Shown: positions 7,995 through 17,485, counted from the stretch's first letter. The stretch: DNA of 64,000 nt from Hymenobacter wooponensis (GCF_004745865.1 NZ_SRKZ01000006.1:62001-126000); one strand, 5' to 3'. Notes: a model not told the origin generated them from the letters alone. Numbers and translations: made by a program.

Positions 7995-10094
7995 ATGAGT
8001 AATTTCTTTCAAACCAAACTTGAGTATCTGCGCGGAGTAGGATTGCAGCGGGCTCAGCTCTTGCAGAAAGAGCTAGGCCTCTTCACCTACGGCGACCTTA
8101 TTCAGCGGTATCCATTCCGCTACCTCGACCGCACTCAGTTTTATAATATCTGCGACCTGCACGACGACCTTCCCTTCGTGCAGGTAAAGGGCATTCTGCG
8201 CAACCGTGAGGTGGTGGGCGAAGGCCCCAAGAAGCGCATGGTAGCCAAAATTGCCGATGCCAGCGGTGAATTGGACCTAGTATGGTTCAAGGGCGTGAAT
8301 TATCTGGAGAAGATCATCAAGAATCACCAGGAGTACATTGTGTTCGGCAAGCCCACAATGTTCAACAGCCGCCCGCAGATGGCCCATCCGGAGCTGGAAG
8401 AGGTGACGGAGGCCAAAGCCGGCCAGAGTTTCCTGCAGCCCGTTTACAATACCACCGAGAAGCTCAAGAACTATCACCGCGTCGATAGCAAGGCAATTGG
8501 CCGGATGGTTTCGGATCTGCTCAAGATTGCCCTGCCTCAAGTACACGAAAACCTCTCCCAGGAACTGATTCGGCAGTACGGACTAATGGATAAGGCCACT
8601 GCCTACCAGCAGATCCATTTCCCGCAGAGCACCGATCTGCTACAAGCGGCGCGGTTCCGGCTGAAGTTTGAGGAGCTCTTTTACGTGCAGCTTAAGCTCC
8701 TGCGCCAGAAAACCCAGCGCAAGGTGGAGCTGGCGGGCCAAATCTTCAAGGAGGTACCCTCTCTGGTTCACTTCTACAAGAACGTGATGCCTTTTGACCT
8801 CACTGGAGCCCAAAAGCGCGTAATACACGACATCTATAAAGATTTCTGCTCCGGCAAGCAGATGAACCGGCTGCTCCAGGGCGACGTGGGCTCGGGCAAA
8901 ACAATTGTGGCCTTCATCAGCATGCTCATGGCCGCCGACAACGGCGCACAAAGTTGCCTGATGGCCCCCACCGAGATTCTGGCTGACCAGCATTACGTAG
9001 GCCTCAAGGAATACGCAGATTTGCTGGGCCTACGCATCGGCAAGCTTACGGGCAGCACCCGCACCGCCGAGCGCCGCGTGCTGCACGAGCAGCTACGTTC
9101 TGGCGAGATGCACATGCTGGTGGGCACCCATGCCCTGCTGGAAGACGTGGTGCAGTTTCGCAACCTAGGCCTCACCATTATGGATGAGCAGCACCGCTTT
9201 GGTGTGGCCCAGCGCTCTAAACTCTGGCAAAAGAACCCACACGTGATTCCGCACGTGCTCGTGATGACGGCCACGCCCATACCGCGCACCCTGGCCATGA
9301 CGCTCTACGGTGACCTAGACGTATCGGTGATTGATGAGCTACCGGCAGGCCGTAAGCCCATCGTTACGGTGCACCGTTTTGATGCTAATAGGCTCAAAGT
9401 ATTCCAATTCCTGCGTGACCAGATTAACGTGGGCCGGCAGGTCTATATCGTGTATCCGCTGATTGAGGAAAGCGAGGCCATGGCTGATTACAAAGACCTC
9501 ATGGATGGCTACGAGAGCATTGCCCGTGCCTTCCCCGAGTTTCAGATCAGCATTGTGCACGGGCGCATGAGTGCCGCTGAGAAAGACGCTGAGATGCAGC
9601 GCTTTGTGAAGAAGGAAACCCAGATTATGGTAGCTACTACCGTTATTGAGGTAGGCGTGAACGTGCCCAACGCCTCCGTAATGGTAATTGAAAGTACCGA
9701 GCGGTTTGGCCTCTCTCAGCTGCATCAGCTACGCGGCCGCGTGGGCCGGGGCGCCGAGCAGAGCTACTGCATTTTAATGTCGGGCTACAAGTTGAGCAAA
9801 GACTCTCGCACCCGCATCGAGACAATGGTGCGCACCAATAACGGGTTTGAAATTGCCGACATCGACTTGAAGCTGCGTGGGCCCGGTGACCTAATGGGAA
9901 CTCAACAAAGCGGGGTGCTAGACCTGCTCATCGCCGACTTAGCCAAGGATGGGCGCATCCTCACTGAGTCGAGGGCGGCAGCGCAGGCGTTACTGAATGA
10001 AGACCCTGGCCTAGAGCGTCCAGATAATCAGCCTATCCGGCGGCACATTGAAAGTTTGCCCGCCACAGCCGTTAACTGGAGCCGCATCAGCTAA
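7995..10094 (+). CDS. recG: ATP-dependent DNA helicase RecG
   Basis: 699 residues, normal for RecG. An N-terminal wedge/OB domain (about 1-260) precedes the two helicase lobes: Walker A LLQGDVGSGKT, Walker B box DEQH (TIMDEQHRFGV), motif III MTATPIPRTLAMT, and motif VI QLRGRVGRG. It regresses stalled forks and branch-migrates Holliday junctions. ATG start. The gene stands alone, ending before a long perfect dyad. Confidence 0.96.
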   Translation: MSNFFQTKLEYLRGVGLQRAQLLQKELGLFTYGDLIQRYPFRYLDRTQFYNICDLHDDLPFVQVKGILRNREVVGEGPKKRMVAKIADASGELDLVWFKGVNYLEKIIKNHQEYIVFGKPTMFNSRPQMAHPELEEVTEAKAGQSFLQPVYNTTEKLKNYHRVDSKAIGRMVSDLLKIALPQVHENLSQELIRQYGLMDKATAYQQIHFPQSTDLLQAARFRLKFEELFYVQLKLLRQKTQRKVELAGQIFKEVPSLVHFYKNVMPFDLTGAQKRVIHDIYKDFCSGKQMNRLLQGDVGSGKTIVAFISMLMAADNGAQSCLMAPTEILADQHYVGLKEYADLLGLRIGKLTGSTRTAERRVLHEQLRSGEMHMLVGTHALLEDVVQFRNLGLTIMDEQHRFGVAQRSKLWQKNPHVIPHVLVMTATPIPRTLAMTLYGDLDVSVIDELPAGRKPIVTVHRFDANRLKVFQFLRDQINVGRQVYIVYPLIEESEAMADYKDLMDGYESIARAFPEFQISIVHGRMSAAEKDAEMQRFVKKETQIMVATTVIEVGVNVPNASVMVIESTERFGLSQLHQLRGRVGRGAEQSYCILMSGYKLSKDSRTRIETMVRTNNGFEIADIDLKLRGPGDLMGTQQSGVLDLLIADLAKDGRILTESRAAAQALLNEDPGLERPDNQPIRRHIESLPATAVNWSRIS

Positions 10095-10138
10095 CCCTAG
10101 GTTAATAGCTCACCCTCCTATTGCCATTTAGGGTAGTC

Positions 10139-10183
10139 ACAACAACGGCTTGCTGAGGGGTCTCCTCAGCAAGCCGTTGTTGT
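10139..10183. terminator. 20-bp perfect-stem dyad between recG and a small gene
   Basis: Perfect 20-bp arms at 10139-10158 and 10164-10183 (ACAACAACGG...CCGTTGTTGT) with a 5-nt loop. It lies between genes ending at 10094 (+) and 10238 (-). There is no long T-run, so terminator function is likely but not certain. Confidence 0.65.
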
Positions 10184-10237
10184 TATAAAAGTTTCAGGCA
10201 CAAAAAAGGCGACCCTAATAAGTCGCCTGCCGAAAAA

Positions 10238-10471
10238 CTACTTTAATGTAAGAGTGGTAGCACTCGACGTGTGCCACAAATTTCTATCCGTTTCGGGGCT
10301 TGTGCTTTTTGGTACTGATTGACCAATGAAGTAAGAAGCACTCCGAACGGGAGCTTGAATAGCCGAGCGAGCTGACTTAGCAGCAGTGTCGATTAGCACA
10401 TTCGACTCCTTGGAAAGCTTACCGATGACGACGAGAGAAACTAGTAAGAAAAGGCGTAGTAAAGATTTCAT
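10238..10471 (-). CDS. Small hypothetical exported or membrane protein
   Basis: 77 residues from ATG 10469-10471. It opens MKSLLRLFLLVSLVVIGKLS, which looks like a signal peptide or membrane anchor, followed by a Ser/Thr/Ala-rich polar tail. I do not recognise a family. A longer in-frame start at 10579 would add a basic stretch with no signal-like features. The gene borders an AT-rich gap and may be lineage-specific. It could also be a non-functional frame. Confidence 0.45.
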   Translation of the reverse strand: MKSLLRLFLLVSLVVIGKLSKESNVLIDTAAKSARSAIQAPVRSASYFIGQSVPKSTSPETDRNLWHTSSATTLTLK

Positions 10472-10875
10472 AGCGTTCGTGCGGATAGTAAGTGGGCTAC
10501 ACGCAAGCAATTTTGAGGCCAGTTGGGCCGATGAGAAAGAAATACGCTGATGTAAACGGAACTTTTTGTTCCTCTTCACCTGCTTTACGGCTAGTATATG
10601 GAGGGGCCTACTGTCCAGTTCAACATGAAATATCCAATAAGAAGGATATATAATTAAACCAAAATATTCCCTCTATTATTCTAACACATTGACATTTTCT
10701 ACTGCAAAGAAACGGTATTTATATCAGTAAATGACCTTCTTTAGCGTTAAGAAAGAGTGAAGAATTAACCCGGAGGACCGACTGCCCTGCAAGATCGACG
10801 GCATATACGGAGTCCCGCAGAAGTTGGATACCTTTGGAGAGTACATTTTTCATATTTTTTTCCTGTTCCTCCTAA
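10472..10875. other. 404-bp AT-rich intergenic gap
   Basis: No convincing gene. The 10610-10760 part is much richer in A/T than the surrounding DNA, and the right end carries the TACCTTTG element of the next gene. It holds only trivially short frames (for example a 10-codon one near 10626). No repeat ends or integrase remnants are visible. Confidence 0.6.
10829..10836 (+). promoter_or_regulatory. -7 element upstream of the secreted protein gene
   Basis: Exact TACCTTTG about 40 bp before the start of the following gene. No clear -33 TTG at 19 bp. Confidence 0.45.
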
Positions 10876-12339
10876 TTGACTATATCTGTGCGTTTTTCTT
10901 CTGCTGTAACCACTAGTATTCTACTGCTAGGCCTGCTTGGCGGCCCGCCTGTAGTACTAGCTCAGAAAGTCAAGTCGGCTCCGTTTAGCTATGTGCCGGA
11001 ACAATCCGAAGATCGATACAACCAGCGGGTACTACGCAAAACGTTTCCTTTATCTGCTGGGGGCTTTGTTATCCTGGCGCATAAATCAGCCACTGAGTAT
11101 GCAGTGGAACGCTACGATGCTGATTTGAAACGCACCTGGAGTACCGCCTTACCTATCACTGCGGAACAGGCAATAGATGGCTTTGCCATCTCCGGGAGCC
11201 AAGCCACTGTCATTGTCCACCAGAAGAGCGGACCTTCACAAACCCTTTCGGCGCTAACCTTTGAGTTAACCTCCGGCCAAAAGGGCCCGCTCAAGAAATT
11301 ATTGGAAACTAGTGCCCGTGACCGGCGGCCGGGAGTGGCTTTTTCTCCGGATGGTACTAAACTGGTAGCTTGGCGTTACCTCACCCGCGATGTTCAGATT
11401 CGGGCCATCAATGCTTCAGTGTATGATGAGAAGTTGGTTAAGCTGAAAGAACGTACCTACGACTTTCACGACCAAGGCGGCTTCTTCTCTACCACTGTTC
11501 ACATTGGCAACGATGGCACACAATACGTTACGCTAGTAGCCGACGATATGAAGAAGCTCTCGGTGCGGCGCTATCTAAACGCGTCGCCCGATATCAAAGT
11601 GATGTCGGTTGCCGTGGGCGGCACGTTTGGGGGCAAAGTCGTAAACGTATTCGATTCGCGCTTTTCATTACAGAGCGACAACACCTTGTATGCTGCGGCT
11701 ATCTGCAATGAGCGAGAAACGGGCGTTTACCACAGCCTTAAAATGGTAAAGTTTGATTTCAACGGCGACGGTGACATGAAATTCGCGCCGGAATTCAAGT
11801 TTACTCCTGAGTATTTGGCTGCCGCTAACAAAGCCACCACCGCCAGTGCCAAACGCCTCGAAGACATCTATCTGACCGATTTATTGCTTACCGACGAGAA
11901 ACAGTTGGTAGTATTAGCTGAGAAAAAATATGAGGAAGGCGGCGAAGTATCGCCGGGCCATACCCGTGAGCTGCACCTCTTTGGGTACAACGAGTACCAA
12001 GCGCCCACTTGGCACAGCATTATTGCTAAGGATCAGGTAGCGCCGGCGGCCGAGGGCTTTAGCAGCATTAGCTACCGCGCTGCCGTTTTTGGGCAGGATG
12101 TGCAGTTCGTCACGTGGGAGAAAATCAAGAATAAGTCCGACCTCTACTTACGGCGCGTCAATGCTCAAACGGGCGTTGTGCAGGAACCTAAGGCGCTAGG
12201 CCTAAACGTAGCCGCCGACCAGAACCCATCTTACGTAAAGGATTTTACCACTTGGCTTGACCCTAAAACGATTATTGGCGTAAGTCGCCCAAATAAGAAA
12301 TCCGCCGCGCTGATGCTCAATAAGATTGTAGTAAAGTAG
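10876..12339 (+). CDS. Secreted protein of unknown function, possible beta-propeller
   Basis: 487 residues from a TTG at 10876; a GTG at 10888 in the same frame (MRFSSAVTTS) is equally good. The signal peptide ends in VVLAQ. The body is rich in short beta segments with recurring patterns such as FSPDGTKLVAWRY and IGNDGTQYVTLV. These resemble blades of WD40/NHL-like propellers, but I cannot assign a family. It has no sorting domain at the C-terminus (ends LMLNKIVVK). Flanked by an AT-rich gap and a 32-bp perfect dyad. Function unknown. Confidence 0.7.
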   Translation: MTISVRFSSAVTTSILLLGLLGGPPVVLAQKVKSAPFSYVPEQSEDRYNQRVLRKTFPLSAGGFVILAHKSATEYAVERYDADLKRTWSTALPITAEQAIDGFAISGSQATVIVHQKSGPSQTLSALTFELTSGQKGPLKKLLETSARDRRPGVAFSPDGTKLVAWRYLTRDVQIRAINASVYDEKLVKLKERTYDFHDQGGFFSTTVHIGNDGTQYVTLVADDMKKLSVRRYLNASPDIKVMSVAVGGTFGGKVVNVFDSRFSLQSDNTLYAAAICNERETGVYHSLKMVKFDFNGDGDMKFAPEFKFTPEYLAAANKATTASAKRLEDIYLTDLLLTDEKQLVVLAEKKYEEGGEVSPGHTRELHLFGYNEYQAPTWHSIIAKDQVAPAAEGFSSISYRAAVFGQDVQFVTWEKIKNKSDLYLRRVNAQTGVVQEPKALGLNVAADQNPSYVKDFTTWLDPKTIIGVSRPNKKSAALMLNKIVVK

Positions 12340-12346
12340 CTGCTAG

Positions 12347-12415
12347 GCCAGTATAGGCGATAGAAAAGCCCCTGCTTCTCACTGAAGCAGGGGCTTTTCT
12401 ATCGCCTATACTGGC
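12347..12415. terminator. 32-bp perfect-stem bidirectional terminator
   Basis: Perfect arms 12347-12378 and 12384-12415 around a 5-nt loop. The core is GAAAAGCCCCTGCTTC / GAAGCAGGGGCTTTTC, and pairing continues 14-16 bp beyond the A/T tracts. It lies between convergent genes ending at 12339 and 12418, and almost reaches the stop codon of the latter. Confidence 0.9.
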
Positions 12416-12417
12416 GC

Positions 12418-13842
12418 TTATGGGAAAATACCCAGCGACTGATAGCTCACGCCAATCTTCTCGATAGCCGCATAGAAAGCTGCTGTGCGTAGGTCCGTAA
12501 TACCTTCTACCTCATCCATCACCTTCCGGATAGACTGGTAAGCGGTAATCATGGTATCCTCTAGGCCAGAACGTACGAGGTCAATTTCGTCGGCGCCGTG
12601 CACAATCTGTTGGCGCTCCTCGGGGGTAATGGCTTTACCGGTAGTACGCTCAATGGTAGCTACCAAGCGGCGCATAGCTCCTTCCTCGGCCCGCTTACCC
12701 ATCCGGCCAAAGCGCACATTAGAAAGATTCTTGAGCCACTCAAAGTACGAAACCGTTACACCGCCAGCATTGAGGTACAGGTCGGGTAAGATGACAATGC
12801 CGCGCTGCAGCAGAATCTTTTCGGCTGCCTGGGTAGTGGGTCCGTTAGCTCCCTCAGCAATTATTTTAGCCTTGATGTTGGCCGCATTACCTTCATGAAT
12901 CTGGTTTTCTAGAGCTGCCGGAATGAGTACGTCGCACTCATACTCCAGCAGATCTAGTGATTCGGCTACATCTTTAGCGCCTGGGAAACCCAGAATAGAA
13001 CCCGTTTCCTGACGATGTTTGAACACTGCTTCTACATCTAGGCCAGTCTCGCTGTAGATGCCGCCTTCGCGCTCCGCAATACCGGTTATCAGCGCTCCAT
13101 CTTGCTGACAGAAGTGTGCAGCGTAGTAGCCCACGTTGCCCAGCCCTTGCACAATCATGCGTTTTCCAGCAACCCCACTACTGAGGCCTACCTTCTTGAG
13201 AATCGGCTCATCTAGTAGTAGCTCCCGCAGACCGTAGAACACGCCTAGGCCAGTTGCCTCGGTCCGCCCGCGGATGCCCCCCTGGCCTACGGGCTTACCT
13301 GTTACGCAGCCTAGGGCGCTGGTATCGCCATACTTAAAGGTCATATAGGTATCGGCAATCCAAGCCATTTCCCGGCCGCCGGTACCATAATCGGGCGCTG
13401 GCACGTCCATGCCCGGCCCGATGAGGTTTTTCTTAATCAACTCTGTAGCATAGCGGCGCGTTACGCGCTCCAGCACGTTTACGGGCGTAGTGCGGGGGTT
13501 GATTTTCACTCCACCCTTAGCTCCTCCAAACGGTACATCTACTAAGGCACACTTAAAGGTCATGAGCGTAGCCAGCGCCATTACTTCCTCCTCATCTACA
13601 TACACGCTGTAGCGGATGCCGCCTTTGCTGGGCAGCTTGTGGTGGCTGTGCTGCACCCGAATGCCTTCGAACACCTGCACATGACCATCTATCTCTACCG
13701 GGAAGTTAACCTTGTAAATGCTGTTGCACGCCCGAATTTGGGCAATGATGCCGGGGTCTAGCTTCGAGAAACTCGCTGCATGGTCGTAAAACCGCAGCAC
13801 ACTTTCATAAAAGTCTTTACCCTGTACCTGTTCGTTAGCCAT
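12418..13842 (-). CDS. Glutamate dehydrogenase (Glu/Leu/Phe/Val family)
   Basis: 474 residues from ATG 13840-13842 (MANEQVQGKD). It interconverts glutamate and 2-oxoglutarate plus ammonia. The N-terminal dimerisation/substrate domain has KGGIRYS and the catalytic segment VDVPFGGAKGGV, with its Lys. The C-terminal Rossmann domain has VQGLGNVGYYAAHF. The match is to the hexameric GDH family; cofactor preference cannot be read with confidence. The gene is alone on its transcript, between the long dyad and the fad cluster, and could feed nitrogen and carbon from amino acids into the TCA cycle. Confidence 0.9.
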   Translation of the reverse strand: MANEQVQGKDFYESVLRFYDHAASFSKLDPGIIAQIRACNSIYKVNFPVEIDGHVQVFEGIRVQHSHHKLPSKGGIRYSVYVDEEEVMALATLMTFKCALVDVPFGGAKGGVKINPRTTPVNVLERVTRRYATELIKKNLIGPGMDVPAPDYGTGGREMAWIADTYMTFKYGDTSALGCVTGKPVGQGGIRGRTEATGLGVFYGLRELLLDEPILKKVGLSSGVAGKRMIVQGLGNVGYYAAHFCQQDGALITGIAEREGGIYSETGLDVEAVFKHRQETGSILGFPGAKDVAESLDLLEYECDVLIPAALENQIHEGNAANIKAKIIAEGANGPTTQAAEKILLQRGIVILPDLYLNAGGVTVSYFEWLKNLSNVRFGRMGKRAEEGAMRRLVATIERTTGKAITPEERQQIVHGADEIDLVRSGLEDTMITAYQSIRKVMDEVEGITDLRTAAFYAAIEKIGVSYQSLGIFP

Positions 13843-13917
13843 GTAGGTATGGAAATGAAGGTGGGAGTATCTTCCTGCAAACGCATAGCCCAACAATCCG
13901 TTGCGCCAAAAAACAAC

Positions 13918-13946
13918 AAAGCCGCCCCTGCAGGAGGAGCGGCTTT
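13918..13946 (-). terminator. Terminator after fadE
   Basis: 8-bp stem AAAGCCGC / GCGGCTTT (13918-13925, 13939-13946), followed on the minus strand by T-rich sequence. Confidence 0.6.
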
Positions 13947-14006
13947 GGTTAAAGGAGCACGCGGAGCTAAATCGTGCAATCCAAGAAATCCAGCTAAATC
14001 CGTGAT

Positions 14007-15794
14007 TTAGTAGGCGTACTCGTTAGCAGCAATCAGCACGTCGGCAATGCGACGACGGGCTTCTTTAGCGTTGTAGAGGTCGGCCTTGGTGAAGCGCTTC
14101 AGACCCATAGCCAAGAGGCGCTGCTCGTCACCTTCCGTCATAGAGGCAATGGCGTCTTTGCCGAACTTGTTTACCTGGTCTACCGTGTCGGCGAGGTATA
14201 CGCGGGCAATGTCGATCTGCGTAGCCAGGGCTTCTTCGCCTTTGGTGCTAGCCTCCTTCTCCACGCGTAGTAGCGTGCTTTCGGCGGTGTAGACTTTGAT
14301 AGCCATGTCGGCAATGTTCATCAGTACTTCCTGCTCTTTAGCGAGCGAGTTCATGTACTTCTGCACAGCCGTGCCAGCTACCATCAAAATAGCCTTCTTT
14401 AGCTTCTGAATGGTTTTCTTCTCAGCAGCAAACAGCCCGGTTTCTTCTTCCAGGTTGAAATCCGGAATAGCCATTAGCTCCTGCTGCACGGCCTGGGCGG
14501 GGCCCATCAAATCCAGCTCGCCTTTCATGGCCTTCTTCAGGATCATGTCAACGGCCAGCATGCGGTTGATTTCGTTCGTGCCCTCGAAGATGCGGTTAAT
14601 GCGCGAGTCGCGGTAGGCACGGTCCATGGGGTAGTCGGCCGAGAAGCCGTAGCCACCATACACCTGCACGCCTTCATCTACCACATAGTCGAGTACTTCC
14701 GAGCCTTCTACTTTCAGAATAGCGCACTCCACGGCAAACTCGCGAGCGGCACCCAGCAGGGCCTCATTATGGCTCTGGCCTTTGGCCAGCAGCTCCTGCT
14801 CCATACGGGCAATGTCCATACCGGCGCGGTAGATAGCCGACTCTACAGCGTAAATCCGCACGGCCTGCTGGGCCAGCTTGTGCTTGATAGCGCCAAACTT
14901 AGCGATGGGCAGCTTGAACTGCACCCGCTCGTTAGCATATTTAATGCTCAACGTCGAGGCCATTTTGGTAGCACCCAAGCAAGCAGCAGCCAGCTTAATG
15001 CGGCCGATGTTCAGGATGTTGAAGGCAATGAGGTGGCCTTTGCCAATTTCACCCAGTACGGCAGACTTCGGCACCTTGACATCCGACAAGAACACCTGAC
15101 GGGTGGACGAGCCCTTAATGCCCATCTTGTGCTCCTCGTTGCCGAGGCTCAGGCCGGGCGTGTTGCGCTCCACAATAAAGCCGGTGAACTTGTCGCCGTC
15201 AACCTGCGCAAACACGATGAATACGTCGGCGAAACCACCATTCGTAATCCACATTTTCTGACCGTTCAGCACGTAGAACTCGCCGTCTTCGGTCGGAATA
15301 GCTTTGGTTTTAGCGCCAAGAGCATCCGAGCCAGAGCCGGGCTCCGTGAGGCAGTAGGCACCCATCAGCTCACCGCTGGTCAGGCCGGGCAGGTACTTAG
15401 CCTTCTGCTCTTCGTTGCCGAAGTACAGAATGGGCAGCATAGCAATACCCGTGTGAGCCGCGAAAGCAACCGGGAACGAGTGGCCACCACCCACGCCTTC
15501 GGTTACGCGCAGGGAGGTAGTGAAGTCCATGTCTAGTCCGCCGTACTGCTCCGGGATGCTCACCCCGAACAGGCCTAGCTGACCAGCTTTCTCCATTAGG
15601 CCGCGCATCAGGCCTTCTTCGTGGTTATCGAGGCGCTCCAGCAGGGGCTGCACTTCTTTCTCCACGAAGTCCAGGGCCGTCTGGTGCATCATGTTCTGCT
15701 CCTCCGAAAAATCGGCGGGGGTAAATACGTCCTGAGCGTCGGTTTCTTTGATGATGAACTCGCCGCCTTTCACAAGCTTGTTGGTTACTTCCAT
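14007..15794 (-). CDS. fadE: Acyl-CoA dehydrogenase (FadE of the FadNAE type)
   Basis: 595 residues from ATG 15792-15794 (MEVTNKLVKG). First step of fatty-acid beta-oxidation: FAD-dependent oxidation of acyl-CoA to trans-2-enoyl-CoA. Family signatures are seen: AYCLTEPGSGSDA, WITNGG, and VQVYGGYGFSADYPMDRAYRD followed by FEGTNEI. The extra C-terminal helical domain gives a length near 595, like Bacillus FadE and very-long-chain enzymes, not the 380-residue short forms. It is third after fadN and fadA, as in B. subtilis fadNAE, but has its own promoter with the operator-like 14-mer, so it may be transcribed separately. Confidence 0.93.
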   Translation of the reverse strand: MEVTNKLVKGGEFIIKETDAQDVFTPADFSEEQNMMHQTALDFVEKEVQPLLERLDNHEEGLMRGLMEKAGQLGLFGVSIPEQYGGLDMDFTTSLRVTEGVGGGHSFPVAFAAHTGIAMLPILYFGNEEQKAKYLPGLTSGELMGAYCLTEPGSGSDALGAKTKAIPTEDGEFYVLNGQKMWITNGGFADVFIVFAQVDGDKFTGFIVERNTPGLSLGNEEHKMGIKGSSTRQVFLSDVKVPKSAVLGEIGKGHLIAFNILNIGRIKLAAACLGATKMASTLSIKYANERVQFKLPIAKFGAIKHKLAQQAVRIYAVESAIYRAGMDIARMEQELLAKGQSHNEALLGAAREFAVECAILKVEGSEVLDYVVDEGVQVYGGYGFSADYPMDRAYRDSRINRIFEGTNEINRMLAVDMILKKAMKGELDLMGPAQAVQQELMAIPDFNLEEETGLFAAEKKTIQKLKKAILMVAGTAVQKYMNSLAKEQEVLMNIADMAIKVYTAESTLLRVEKEASTKGEEALATQIDIARVYLADTVDQVNKFGKDAIASMTEGDEQRLLAMGLKRFTKADLYNAKEARRRIADVLIAANEYAY

Positions 15795-15899
15795 GACCGG
15801 GTGAGATGTAGGGGTTGGAAAAATCGATGTCGAAAAGAGAAAGAAGTGCTCGGCATACCTACTATTAAGCTGCCATAAGCCCCTTCTATGTGGGATACC

Positions 15900-15927
15900 G
15901 AAAGATAACAAATTATGTTATGCTTGC
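15900..15927 (-). promoter_or_regulatory. fadE promoter with candidate MarR operator
   Basis: Minus strand: GCAAGCATAACATA (15914-15927), then 6 nt, then TATCTTTC (15900-15907, near TAnnTTTG). The same 14-mer, at the same 6-nt distance from a -7-like box, lies upstream of the marR gene. Start codon of fadE is about 105 bp downstream. Confidence 0.6.
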
Positions 15928-15944
15928 CGAGTACTTTCCGAAAA

Positions 15945-15969
15945 AGAAACCCCGCAGGTCGGGGTTTCT
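15945..15969 (-). terminator. Terminator after fadA
   Basis: 10-bp stem AGAAACCCCG / CGGGGTTTCT (15945-15954, 15960-15969), followed on the minus strand by a T-run. It directly precedes the fadE promoter and separates fadA from fadE. Confidence 0.8.
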
Positions 15970-16018
15970 AATCTTTAGAAGCAGAACAGCTTACATAAGT
16001 ATCTGGTTCTGAAAATGG

Positions 16019-16119
16019 AGCGTATCCGGCAGTCGGTGTCGTGGGTCAAGTGAGTTTTCCGGTAGAAAAACGCTGCCACGTTTTCCGAGAGACGCACGCC
16101 ACCGACAGCCGGATACGCT
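16019..16119. repeat. 20-bp inverted repeat with 61-bp loop in fadA-fadE gap
   Basis: Arms AGCGTATCCGGCAGTCGGTG (16019-16038) and its near-complement at 16100-16119, one mismatch. The loop contains further short complementary pieces (for example CCGGTAGAAAAACG). This fills most of the 331-bp gap between fadA and fadE, which holds no gene. Possible 3'-end stabiliser or cis-acting RNA structure. Confidence 0.6.
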
Positions 16120-16125
16120 GCCTGC

Positions 16126-17304
16126 TTACTTCAGCAATTCGTAGATGCCAGCTACGCCCTGGCCGCCGCCTACGCAGGCGGTAACCATGCCATACTTCTG
16201 GCCCCGCTCGCGCAGCTCATGGAAAAGCTGAATGCTGAGCTTGGCGCCGGAGCAGCCCAGTGGGTGGCCTAGCGCAATAGCGCCGCCGTTCACGTTCAGC
16301 TTGCTCTCGTCAATATCAAGCTCGCGGGTGATAGCAATCGACTGGGAAGCGAAGGCCTCGTTCAGTTCAATCAGGTCGATGTCCTGAAGCTTCATGCCAG
16401 CTTGCTTCAGCGCCTTCGGAATAGCCTTGATAGGGCCCATACCCATGATGCGTGGGTCAATGCCCTCAGTTGCGTAGGTAATCATGCGGGCAATAGGCTC
16501 CAGATTTAGCTCTTTCACCATACGCTCCGACATGACCAGCACGAAAGCCGCGCCATCGGAAGTCTGAGAAGAGTTACCAGCCGTTACGGAGCCGTTGGCG
16601 GCAAACACTGGCTTCAGCTTGGCCAGCGCTTCCAGCGACGTATCGGCGCGTGGGCCTTCGTCGGTGTCGACTACATAGGAGCGGGTTTTCTTCTTACCAG
16701 TGGCTTGGTCGAGGTAGGTTTCCTCTACCGTAATGGGCACAATTTGCGACTTGAACTTACCTTCCTGAATAGCCTTAATGGCTTTCTGGTGCGAGTTGTA
16801 AGCAAACTGGTCCTGATCCTCACGCGACACTTTGTAGTCCTGCGCTACGGCTTCGGCGGTCAGGCCCATGCCGAGGTAGTAGTCGGGGTGCTGCTGGGCC
16901 AGTTTGTAGTTCGGCACTGTTTTCCAGCCCACGGTGGGCACCATGCTCATGCTCTCGGTGCCACCGGCCACGATGCAGTCGGCCATGCCGGCCGTGATTT
17001 TGCTGGCGGCCATGGCAATGGTTTCCACGCCGGAACCACAGTAGCGGTTCACGATGAGGCCCGATACGTTCATGGGCAGGGCCAGCAGCGAAATCAGGCG
17101 ACCCATTTGCAGGCCTTGCTCGGCTTCCGGCACTGCATTGCCCACCATTACATCGTCGATGCGAGTAGGATCAAGGGCAGGCACGGAGGCTACTAGGTGC
17201 TTGATGACATCGGCGGCGAGGTCATCGGGGCGGGTGAAGCGGAAACCGCCGCGGGTGGCTTTGCCAACGGCCGTGCGGTAACCAGCTACGATATATGCAT
17301 TCAT
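16126..17304 (-). CDS. fadA: Acetyl-CoA acyltransferase (3-ketoacyl-CoA thiolase)
   Basis: 392 residues, ATG start. Last step of beta-oxidation: CoA-dependent cleavage of 3-ketoacyl-CoA. The nucleophilic Cys is in NRYCGSGVE (C89). The His of GGAIALGHPLGCSGA and the second Cys of TACVGGGQG complete the thiolase active site. It lies 181 bp downstream of fadN on the same strand and ends before a terminator. The match is to degradative thiolases and not to biosynthetic acetoacetyl-CoA thiolase, judged mainly by context. Confidence 0.93.
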   Translation of the reverse strand: MNAYIVAGYRTAVGKATRGGFRFTRPDDLAADVIKHLVASVPALDPTRIDDVMVGNAVPEAEQGLQMGRLISLLALPMNVSGLIVNRYCGSGVETIAMAASKITAGMADCIVAGGTESMSMVPTVGWKTVPNYKLAQQHPDYYLGMGLTAEAVAQDYKVSREDQDQFAYNSHQKAIKAIQEGKFKSQIVPITVEETYLDQATGKKKTRSYVVDTDEGPRADTSLEALAKLKPVFAANGSVTAGNSSQTSDGAAFVLVMSERMVKELNLEPIARMITYATEGIDPRIMGMGPIKAIPKALKQAGMKLQDIDLIELNEAFASQSIAITRELDIDESKLNVNGGAIALGHPLGCSGAKLSIQLFHELRERGQKYGMVTACVGGGQGVAGIYELLK

Positions 17305-17485
17305 TGTTGTGAGTCTTGAAGAAAGTAGTGGGATTAGAGCTAGTATAGACCTAGTTCACCATCTCAGTTGAAGAGGCTGAGGGTAGTAGATTACCTATAG
17401 AACAACGCTATCTATAGCTTTCGTTCTAGGCCAGTCAACCACCCCTAGCCCCTCCTCATTTTGAGGAGGGAACTAGTTGTTAGCT

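Noticed and set aside
14769..15536. 255-codon open frame opposite fadE
   Set aside because: It lies fully antisense to a well-supported acyl-CoA dehydrogenase, has His/Gln/Val-rich composition typical of shadow frames, and no recognisable domain.
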